Source of the DNA: Toxorhynchites rutilus septentrionalis
Taxonomy: Eukaryota; Arthropoda; Insecta; Diptera; Culicidae
Assembly (NCBI RefSeq): GCF_029784135.1
Contig: NC_073745.1
Location: 160,159,335-160,223,334, forward strand
DNA length: 64,000 nucleotides
Direction of reading: 5' to 3'
The notes below the pieces were generated by a model that saw only the letters and a program-made list of their open reading frames with translations, made no database searches and was not told the DNA's origin. This document shows, one piece after another, positions 55,484 through 64,000 of this stretch. A program made the translations under genes and the position numbers. The number at the start of each line of letters is the position of its first letter. The stretch's first letter is position 1.

Positions 55484-56140
55484 AGTTGCGTAGAGTTGCG
55501 CCAGTTTGTGGTTCATTCTCCTTTTCCATACTCCGTTTTCCTATTTTTCCTATACACCACCGTATATTGTTCTGAGCACTCGGCGTTCGAAAACACCAAG
55601 CGCTTGTGAGTCCTCTTCAAGCATTGTCCATGCTTCGTGCCCATAGAGAACAACCGGTCGATTTAGGGATTTGTACATGGTACACTTCGTACGGGGTCGG
55701 GGTCGGGGTTGGACCTCAAAGATTTGCGGAGCCTGTAGTAGGCACGACTTCCATTGACTGTGCATCTTCGAATTTCATGGCTGTTGTTGTTGTCAGTTGT
55801 TATCAACGAGCCAAGGTAGACAAATTCCTCTACCACCTCGAGCTTGTCGCCGTTGCTCACAACACTACTACCAAGAAGAACTCTGTTGCGATCAGTCCCT
55901 CCTGCTAGCATGTATTTAGTCTTAGACGCATTGATCCCAAGCCCAATCAGCCCTGCTTCTTGTTTCAGTCGGGTATACAAGTCGGCTACCGTCGCATGTG
56001 TTCTTCCGATTATGTCCACGTCGTCGGTGAAGCAAATAAACTGACTAGACTTGTTGAAAACCGTGCCTCGCATGTTGAAGCCCGCTCTCCGCATAACATC
56101 TTCCAGTGCCACGTTGAAGAGCAGACAGGAGAGTCGGTGG
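55484..56140 (-). pseudogene. Non-LTR retrotransposon RT palm/thumb fragment
   Basis: On the minus strand it reads LSCLLFNVALEDVMRRAGFN, then QFICFTDDVDIIGRTHATVA (the FADD box, here FTDD), GLGINASKTKYMLAGG, EEFVYLGSLITTDNN and, after a frame change, LNRPVVLYGHEAWTMLEED, RRVLRTIYGGV, stops, and MNHKLAQLYATP. These are typical insect LINE reverse transcriptase palm, thumb and tail motifs. The YLGSLI...YG.E.W pattern is diagnostic of the type, but I cannot fix the clade. It starts directly after GLRQGDG should occur, so the 5' side is cut. Confidence 0.8.
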
Positions 56141-56149
56141 CGGCGGCGA

Positions 56150-57219
56150 TGGTGTCCATCATCATCAGCATAAATATATTTCCACCGAATGAAAAATGAA
56201 GGAAGGAAATGGGAAGGTCTCACGTCTCTTCGGTTATATCCACGACATTACCCACTTGTATTTTTTGATAATTACAATTTTTTGAATTTATATCGGTAAG
56301 TAAAATCAGTTGGTTTTTTTGTTAAACTGATTTCAAAGCTGTACCCAAACTAGCGTTGTCAGAAACATTTCATTTTCGACAGAAAACATGTCATTTCGTC
56401 CTCGAAGCGTCAAATAGGCAAATAATGTCATATGTCCCCCAACGCTTTAAAATGTTTGTATGTATGGAAGCAGACATCTCTTTCTTTTTTCATCTTTTTT
56501 GGAATTGCACCCAAAAGAAAGTACAAACGACGTCAACGGGAATCGAGCCAAGGCCGACTGGAATGCAAGACTGTTTTACACGATCACGCTGTCCATATAG
56601 CTAATGATGCTGCTGGGGAGGAGCGTGATAATATTACATCTCATTACAAATTGGAGTTGGAAAGTGTTTTATAATTTTACTCCTAGAAAACACTTTCCAG
56701 CAGATCTATATCCATCTCGCTCTGGGCCGTGACCAAGTAATGCGTGCTTATTTGAAACGTGTCTCTTGTCTCGCTCGCTCGTATTAATCTTATATTGCCG
56801 TTCCATATATTTATTATACAAATGCTTACCAGTATTTGTGAGTCATGGCATTTTCTGTCATTTTTACGCTCATATAATGTAATAAATCGGGATGACAAAA
56901 CATGAGCTAAAAATCAATTTTGGGTGTGGGAAAAACAATATATTATTATCTAGATAACTCGTCAAGTGTATCTCAGTTCCCTTGAAACCGCGCGGCGAGT
57001 GACATGAGATGACTCAAGTCACGGTGTTCCTGCTGGCGAATAGTGTGACTATAGATTGTCACTTAGGAGAGATTTCAAGTCGTATCTTCATATGTTGTCG
57101 ACTCGGGTATAAAATAGGAGCTAGATTATAAGGTGGCTTCCACAATAAAGAAAGAAACTTTGCTATCTCACATCACTTGCCGCGCGGAATAAAGGAGAGT
57201 GTACAATGTGACTTTTTCC
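56150..57219. other. Non-coding
   Basis: No gene or bounded element is recognised. The short frames at 56356-56674 overlap one another and lack motifs. Confidence 0.4.
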
Positions 57220-57450
57220 GACGTAGGACTACGTCTTTCATTTCTGTACCGGGGTGTAAGTTCAAAGTTTCGAAAACGAGAGCGCGACGCTTGGAGTGCA
57301 AGGTTTTGAACGTTAATAACAGAGTGCTGAACAGAGTGGTATGATAATCATTTTATTCGAAAGACAAAATCACCAAGAGTTATATGATTGTTAATAATCG
57401 AACCAATTCTCGTGATGAAAACGTATCCAAGAGCATCAGCTTCTATTCTG
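57220..57450 (+). repeat. GACGTAG-palindrome repeat, best-preserved copy
   Basis: GACGTAGGACTACGTC (57220-57235), then CTTTCATTTCTGTACCGGGG and TGTAAGTTCAAAG. Further on, ATTTTATTCGAAAGACAAAA and CCAAGAGTTATATGATTGTT match an inverted segment at 8867-8925. The family also occurs at 11285 and, partially, at 23493 and 52167. Confidence 0.5.
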
Positions 57451-57737
57451 CTTCCGCGTGGAGTGATCATGAAAACTCTCGTTTATTATTCTCACGAGAA
57501 CAAGCCAGAATTATGTATCAAACTTCATCAATTGCTTTTGCAAAGTCACGCAAACCCAACGGTTTATTTATGGATCACCAAGAAGTTGGAAATAGTTGAA
57601 TTTTGCGTTAAAAACAATTTCATACTCATACTCATCAACTCACACACTAACAAGGAAAACTTTCAGCGATCTTTAAAAATATTAATTCATTCATTCATTG
57701 AAAATTGATTTCAAACAAATGATTACAGAACCAGCGG

Positions 57738-57860
57738 TAGAGGTGGGCAAAAGGTTCACTATAATGAAAGGTTCAGTGACTAACCGTTCATTTAAGTGAA
57801 CTAACTCTTTTGAACGGTTAACTCACTCTTTCGTACATCGAAGCGAAATGTCAAAACATG
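57738..57860 (+). mobile_element. hAT-like terminus
   Basis: TAGAGGTGGGCAAAAGGTTC begins at 57738, a common form of hAT ends. It is followed by clustered subterminal motifs (GGTTCACT, AAGGTTCAGTGA, AACCGTTCA, TTGAACGGTTAAC). No matching right end or transposase was found. Confidence 0.4.
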
Positions 57861-58639
57861 TTTTAAAAGTGAGTAGAACGATTCGGTTCATGCATGTGGA
57901 ATATTGCTTGTCAACAAATAATTAATCGTTCAAATTATGTTAAAAATAATTGAGTACAATAGAAAATCAAACTCGAGTCACTTTTATTTTGATTTTGTTT
58001 GAGCCGAATGACACAGTGGTTCGATTTTTCCAGCTCAGACCAGCTTTTCGCAACTTTTCATACAGTATTTGTATAGAAACTAATGGTATAGAGGCACTGT
58101 ACCAAAACGCGAACGTGTATTTGAAAATTATCGAGCACTTTATAATATGAAAAATACTTCAAATCAGCGAGGTGCTTATCGTTTAAAAAGATTGTTAACA
58201 TAGTTTTGTTTTCAACGGTCTTTTCCTTGTAAGTAAATTGACATATTAACTTACTGAAATATTCATTACATTACCATCAACCTAAACATATAAAATAAAA
58301 ATTTTATTTAATGAACAACCATTCAATCCAACAACAACAATTCATTAATCATCCAATTTTAAATTTTGCAAGGATGTGTCGATAGGAAATCTTCCGACCT
58401 TCCTCCTAGGGTAACGGCACCTAGCTTCGGTTGAAGCTCCTTTTTTGCAGTAACCTCGGTTGAGGCATTCACTTCGCGAAATGGCTTGTGTTTGGATGGG
58501 TTAATGTAAACTCTTTAAGATGTCTTGAAAAAGACTGGTTTGCCTCGATCCACTTGTGAACAAAAACCCTTTTCACTTTAACTTAAAGCTTTATTTGATA
58601 CCTATTCCACTTTTGTGATGTAAGCACTACTATATACCT
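57861..58639. other. Non-coding
   Basis: AT-rich. Possibly the interior of the hAT-like element starting at 57738. No gene is seen. Confidence 0.35.
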
Positions 58640-59420
58640 TGATTCCCTTTAGACTGCCTCTTTTTATACCCGAACGATTGCGTCAGCTGGTTGGCCAGCT
58701 GCGAAGACCTGATCCAAGTTAACCCGAGCACCCATAAATCCCACGAACTCTCTAGCGGAAAGAAATAACCAGCGACACAAGATTTGGGAGAGTATCTTGT
58801 AGGCCGTGCTGAATAGCGTGATTGCGGGGTGGTTGCCCTAATCCTTTTGTATATTGGACTCACATTAACTTCCATCCACTATTTCGGTAGTAGCTCCTCC
58901 TTGTGACAATAAAAATCAATTAGATAATTAGAATAAATTTTAGCTGCTTTGAAGTTCTTCAGCCGGTCAATCGCCCCTGGAGCATGGGGCTGGTATTCGG
59001 TCATCTTCCGAGCGTAAATTCAGATCTATTACCATGCCACCTTCGTCCTCTGATACATCGCAGTTGAGATGTGCATCGAAATACTTCTTCTACCTTTCAA
59101 TTATCTCACACTGGATCGTGAGAAGGCTACTATACAAGTTCCAGTACATGTCGGCTTGTGGCACGTAAGCTTCGCACGAGTTATTTAGCCATTCGTTAAA
59201 TTTCCATGTGTCGTTGCTACAGTACAGCGCTATCATCTCTGTGACGTTTTCGCCAGGGCTGCATCCTTTTCATCGATAAACTGCTCGCACTCGCCATCAG
59301 ACCAGCCATTTTTTTCCACCTAGGAGGGATCGTATGCTCCTGCAGCCGTCCTCAAGATAAGCTGCGCCGAGGTGCTTTTCCGCTGGCTGCGCAGCTGCCC
59401 GTTATTCTGGACAACTCTAG
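58640..59420 (-). pseudogene. Non-LTR retrotransposon, endonuclease-RT linker fragment
   Basis: In pieces of different frames on the minus strand it reads WSDGECEQFIDEKDAALAKT, YVPQADMYWNLYSSLLT, DVSEDEGGMVIDLN, IDRLKNFKAAKIYS and WMEVNVSPIYKRI, then decays. The order (end of endonuclease, linker, start of reverse transcriptase with PIYKK) is that of the same LINE type as 55484-56140, and lies 5' of it on the same strand. Stops and frameshifts are frequent. Confidence 0.7.
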
Positions 59421-59989
59421 CGTCCCGCAATTGTTCAGAGCTTGGTTACGGCTTTCGACTGCAACGCGTATCATCAGTGGCGTCGAGTGGAGCTTTCGCG
59501 TCCGGTGCTGAACTGTCTGGCCGCTCCCCCACCCTATTCACTATCTATATATGATGTATGCCGAATGGAGAAGTATTTGTTAATGTAGAGGTGTTTCCGC
59601 ACCCCTAAAATCGTGCACCCGGTCTGCACCCCCCGCAACCCCCAGTCGACGCCACTGCGTATCATACGCCTTCACTCGTTGGTCTGGTGACCAACAGGTG
59701 GTTTTATAAATATCTTTACGGGGCAAGAAAGGTCTTCGGACTTACCATATTATGGAAGAGTGCGAAGATTACATATCGCTATCTGTAGCCGTTCGATGCG
59801 ACGTGCAGACTGTTGGGACCGGTTACCGGTTTTAAAATTTCCTTCAGTGCTACTACATGGGCTGAGAAGTCCCGGGTTTTTCAATGAAAACAATCGTTTT
59901 TTGGGCAAATCTGTATTTAATCCTCGATATAGTTTCATTCAAGGGCAATACATTTGGTATAGCTAGTTTCCATCATTCCGATTCCCTTT
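59421..59989. other. Non-coding
   Basis: Probably continues the decayed LINE 5' part for some distance, then unique sequence. No supported gene. Confidence 0.35.
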
Positions 59990-60230
59990 CTGTAGTACAG
60001 AACGTCTAAGTATTCAAAATAAGTCTCATTGCCATTCTGCAGACCGCCTTTTGGACCCAGAAGTGTGGCGATGGATCCACGTTCCATCCATTGTCACAAA
60101 ACGTCGAAAGAACTCGCTTACTCGATTACGCTTTAATAACGTCAAACCGGCTGTTGGATCACAACGAGTCGCTGTTTTTGGTCGACATTTAGTACCTGAG
60201 CGTTCATGTAAGGGATGACAATTTTCACGT
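59990..60230 (-). pseudogene. mariner transposase fragment (same family as 5990-6781)
   Basis: On the minus strand it reads LTLLKRNRVSEFFRRFVTMD, then GTWIHRHTSGSKRRSAEWQ. This is the segment around the first catalytic Asp (usually VTMDETWIHHYTPE). The E following the catalytic D is replaced by G. Both flanks are lost. It matches the homologous part of the 6-kb remnant at nucleotide level (for example CGATTACGCTTTAA and GTCAAACCGGCTGTTG). Confidence 0.7.
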
Positions 60231-60623
60231 TCCGCCGTAAACAGCAATCATATATGTGCAGAATGCTTGCTTCTCGTCGTCGTGTCTTTCTTCGTATGGG
60301 AAGTGCACATTAACCGTTCCACCTACAACATAGAACTCGTGGTGCACTTATATCTCTCTCGATACGTCATTCATCGAAGCATTTGCATTTGATTCACTCT
60401 TTTGGAAATTAAATAAAAAACTAAGGGGTTAATGACGATGTAGTTGTAGAATCGTCATTAATCCTCAACTTGCACATCCTCGCGTTAATCGGCTACCAAC
60501 CAATCACACGTTGGTATATCCCACTCAGTACTACAAAACCGGTCCCCACCTCGTTGGTGGTGCCACAACTTTGGTAGAAGGTAGTCGCTCGATGCTCGCT
60601 TTTTTACATGGTGTGGTCTATTC
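60231..60623. other. Non-coding
   Basis: No gene or bounded element is seen. Confidence 0.4.
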
Positions 60624-60625
60624 TA

Positions 60626-61346
60626 CGAGGGTCGTTAAAAAATATGTTTCAGTGCCTCAGAAATCGCGGAAAAATAAAGTTAGGACAAAAAACAAGGTGA
60701 TGTTCGTAATCTACGTTTTATTTCTATTTTTCTTCATAATCGCCATAACGTTTGAGGAATTTTTCATAGCGTGGCACGAGTTTTTTCTATTCCGAGTGCG
60801 AAGTGCGTAGCGTCCAACTTTTTGAAGTACGATGTACGATGCCGAACGCCTATTTCATCACCGTACTATTGTGAAGTTTTTGTCCGATTGAGAACCGCGA
60901 TTAAGAACAAATGGCCAGGTTTATTGACGAAAGGAGTGTTCCTCATCCACGAAATTGTGCGGCCCCATTCTGCTCGCGTAACACAAGAGCAACTGAAGAA
61001 ATTCAAATGGACTGTGTTCGAGCATCCTTCTTACTCCCCAGACCTCGCAACTAGCGACTATCACTTATTCCCGGTGATGAAACAGGCCTTCGGCGGTCAA
61101 CGATTCGATAACACTGAAGAAATTCGTGACGCAGTTACATCGTACTTCAAAAAGTTGGACGCTACGCACTTGGCGCTCAGAATAGAAAAACCCGTGCCAT
61201 GCTATGAAAAATGCCTCGAACGTTACGGCGATTATGTAGAAAAATAGAAAATAAAACGTAGATTACGAAAATCACCTTGTTTTTGTCCTAACTTTATTTT
61301 TCCGCGATTTCTGAGGCACTGAAACTTATTTTTTGACGAACCCTCG
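60626..61346. mobile_element. Fold-back mariner derivative
   Basis: TA duplications at 60624-60625 and 61347-61348 flank ends CGAGGGTCGTTAAAAAATAT and the complement. The inverted repeats extend about 210 bp on each side (60626-60836 and 61136-61346). That is far beyond a mariner TIR, because the left arm is an inverted copy of the right end including the 3' end of the transposase gene. Only about 300 bp of central sequence is single-copy. The original left half, with the HTH region, is gone. Confidence 0.85.
60838..61247 (+). pseudogene. C-terminal part of a mariner (DD34D-type) transposase
   Basis: The + strand frame contains VRLRTAIKNKWPGLLTKGVF, LIHEIVRPHSARVTQEQLKK and YSPDLATSDYHLFPVMKQAF, then CLERYGDYVEK and a stop at 61245-61247. 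HEIVRPH stands where mariner has HDNARPH, so the second catalytic Asp has become Glu. The 34-residue spacing to the last Asp is kept. The frame's apparent start (60771) lies in the left arm and is accidental. The N-terminal two thirds are missing. Confidence 0.8.
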
Positions 61347-61348
61347 TA

Positions 61349-64000
61349 TTATTTAACGATAGCAGGAACATCATTCAAATGCCCGCCACGTAACCTATTG
61401 CATTTCGGTTAGTATCGCGTTAATACAACCTTTTCTGTACACGTTGTCCGGATGTCGTTCGATACATATACTGAAATTGCAAATTCGAACCTAAACAAGT
61501 CAGAAGTTGTATGATATAATTTCACGAACCACGAAATGGACAGCCTCGCACAACACTCTCCATCTACGACACGTTGTAAACTATGAATGACTCATTCATA
61601 AGTAAGGACTAGAATAGGTCAATCCCATGTTGGACCTTCGCTTTTTATGCCTAACGATGAAAACCTGTCCAGCACACTTTCTTCAATATATTCAGTTTCG
61701 TGACTGTAAAACATCTTCTCCGAATTACACGCTACTTTATCTTGATGGAGATCAGCTTTCAAGAATGATACAAAGTTTCCAGTCCCAGATGAAGGGTCTT
61801 ATCTCGATCGATTCGGATTTTGTCGCCAATTAAAGTGAGTTTACACCTGTATTACTGCAGAAGCAAATCATACTATTTTTAATTTACTAAATTCAATGCA
61901 ATTTAATTGCGTGACCGATTTGAATGAAAAAAAAGTTGACGAAAGATGCATTAAACGAGTTTGTTATGTTTCAGCAATTTGTCATACCTGTCGTGTGTTT
62001 GTCTGAGGAATATAACCCATAAATTAGGCTGGGCAGAGAGAACGAAATTAAAAAAGGAAGACAAAAAAAAACTCCAGCTCTTCCGAAATCCCAACCATAT
62101 CATAAAAATGTCAAAATATGATGAAAACGTAATGATAGCAAGGCTCGAGAAGAGGGATAGCAATGAAAAGAACAAAACACCAGAAGTCAGTATTTCATTG
62201 CGCACTGGATTTATTTTATTGTGACTCCTGGTGACTCTGAGGTTGCAACGAAACGGGATTTTGGTGATAGAATATTATTTTGTGTTTGTGTTTGGTCTCC
62301 ATAAACATTTTAAGGATCTTCTGTTCCCAGAAAAGAAAGTTGCATTTGTAGATAGATGTGATTAGGTGGTGGGAAGATAAAGAATCAATTTCAGATTGTA
62401 CTCAGTCTTCGGATGTAAGAAAACATATCACTATTCCTGGTATTGTTTTATGTCATGGTTTACAAAATGACCCATTTTCAATTTGGACAAGTACACAATT
62501 ATTCACAAAAATTACAAATAACAACAAAATAAAAGGATTATCAACGAACGACTCCTTTCGTTTGCTAGTGATATATTTTTATTTATTCAGAAACTTGGTT
62601 AATTAATCATCGCTTTGAACTGCAAATAAGAGGGGAGTTGCTGTTACGTGGGTGAAATGACATCTTGGCGAGAGAGTGTTGACGAATGTTCCCGCTGTTA
62701 ATATATTCGTCAACGTTTTCACAATAGCAATGAACAAAGTTGTTTGAAAACCAAATTAAATTTAATTCACGCAAATTGTTACCCAGAAAATCTAATTTGG
62801 TCCCGGTTGCGGGTTGAATTATGAAAGGGGGTTGAGCAATGAAGAGCAGCTTGATGAGACAATCAAATTTAGATTGGTAACATGATACGGACGGGATTGA
62901 ATACCTTCACCACGCGTAAGTTCGTTTAATCAAGCGTAATCCTATCAGCTTCTATTCTCAAGCTAATAACGGACGCGTTTTCGGGGGTTGATTCAAGTAA
63001 ACAGGAGCATTTGAACGTTGCGGTCAGTTCAAGGTAAAATTGTTCCATTTTATTTCTTTATCCACTCAGGCTCATCTGCTTTTCCACTTTCACGCCTCTT
63101 CCCAATATCATAAAGATTATCGATTGCATTCGTTTCGATAGCCCATATTACGACTTTTCCTTCCGATCGGTGCGAGGTGGAATTCACTGCAGCTTCGCAG
63201 CACTTCTGGTCCATTTCGATACATCATACCCAGTATAAGCATTTATGGGTCGTTTTATTTACCTCTGGGAATTTTGCCTGGCCTCATATTAATCCCAAAG
63301 TTATTCCAACCGGATGACCAGCGTCGGTTTTTCGGACCAGTTGCCAATCCCCTGCGGAGGAGCAAAAGGCAATCGTTCGAGGGACCGAAGAAGGGAAGGA
63401 AATTATTTTCCTTCTCGAACCACATCAACTCAAGCATCACCCACCGAATGCAGCAGCCACAGCCTCTGGTATGGTGTATGGACGGGGCGTAAAAGTTGTT
63501 GAATTAGAGCATGGTCAATTTATTTGTTTACCATTCAAGCGTATGCCGAATTACTACTGAATGCTGATGTTGATTCTTGAGTCACTCCTGCCGTTTTTAC
63601 TGTTATTACTATTGTAGCACGTTTTGGATAGAACAAAAAAAATCAAACATCATTTATCCAACTAGCAGTCACGAAGGAACTATATATGTTGCAAGGGAGT
63701 TTTTCGAAAATTTTATTATTTTGAACAAAAATACAACAAGTATGATTGTTTAGATAATTATTGAGCTAAATACGAGATCTATAGGAAATAAAAAGAAAAG
63801 AAAAAAGAGCGTGACACGCGGCCTAATGAAGCTAATAGACGAAGAGTTTCAGTACTGCTTTGAACAATGGACCATTCGCAGAAAGCGTTTTAGGGGTAAA
63901 TAGTGTGTATTGAAGGTTATAATAAGTAAATATGAATGAAATAGACATACTGCCTCTCTTTGTATATCTTCAGTATTGTAACAATTAGGTCTACCTTTAC
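61349..64000. other. Unique-looking sequence, no feature seen
   Basis: No exon, RNA gene or bounded repeat could be supported. The stretch 63090-63480 is less AT-rich with overlapping short open frames in several phases, and may be conserved non-coding DNA or part of an exon that I cannot recognise. Confidence 0.4.

Noticed and set aside
60771..61247. A 158-codon gene starting at 60771
   Set aside because: The first ~22 codons are the antisense of the transposase 3' end in the left inverted arm. Only the later part is coding in origin, and it lacks the N-terminus and one catalytic Asp.

Overview
This is a 64 kb piece of animal genomic DNA, almost certainly from a mosquito and probably a culicine such as Aedes. 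It is AT-rich and intron-like, with very few coding exons. It is densely packed with insect transposable elements: tRNA-derived SINEs with long target-site duplications, mariner DD34D copies, a DD37E Tc1/mariner transposase (a group first described in mosquitoes), hAT and pogo-type elements, MITEs, and R1-, I- and Jockey-clade LINE fragments. There are no operons, no CRISPR arrays, and no real tRNA or rRNA genes. The tRNA-like stretches are all SINE heads.

Host coding sequence is scarce. The clearest gene is a C2H2 zinc-finger protein on the + strand. A penultimate exon (49493-49796), a 119-bp phase-0 intron and a last exon (49916-51169) together encode about 518 residues with ten complete zinc fingers, followed by poly(A) signals near 51418 and 51478. 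A second candidate is a lone first coding exon at 3356-3450. It encodes a convincing signal peptide followed by a GT splice donor. The rest of that gene is not in view.

Region by region. 0-9 kb: SINE, a possible piggyBac MITE, the signal-peptide exon, a long-TIR element, a degenerate mariner split by a SINE, and a 254-bp MITE. 9-14 kb: a dead mariner, a degenerate Tc1, a second copy of the MITE, a SINE and a pogo-like remnant. 16-20 kb: an R1-clade LINE 3' half with repeats in its 3' UTR, a Helitron-like fragment, a pogo-like DNA-binding domain and a Jockey-clade LINE tail. 20-25 kb: mostly featureless. 25-33 kb: a hAT remnant with a 117-bp minisatellite, Helitron-like repeats, a three-layer nest (Helitron-like repeat, pogo-type MITE, mariner) and a hAT MITE with a perfect 8-bp duplication. 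35-48 kb: SINEs, a large inverted-repeat block, a Jockey-like RT fragment, the DD37E transposase, a 1-kb hAT element and an I-clade LINE end. 49-51 kb: the zinc-finger gene. 53-61 kb: an internally deleted pogo-like element, a Helitron-like repeat with minisatellite, two pieces of a non-LTR retrotransposon, and a fold-back derivative of a mariner.

I found no undescribed multi-gene system. The observations most worth following are the triple-nested insertion, the fold-back mariner whose left arm is an inverted copy of its own transposase 3' end, the DD37E reading frame whose last codons come from an unrelated repeat, and the orphan signal-peptide exon. All boundaries were read by eye, and family names rest on motif recognition, not database searches.
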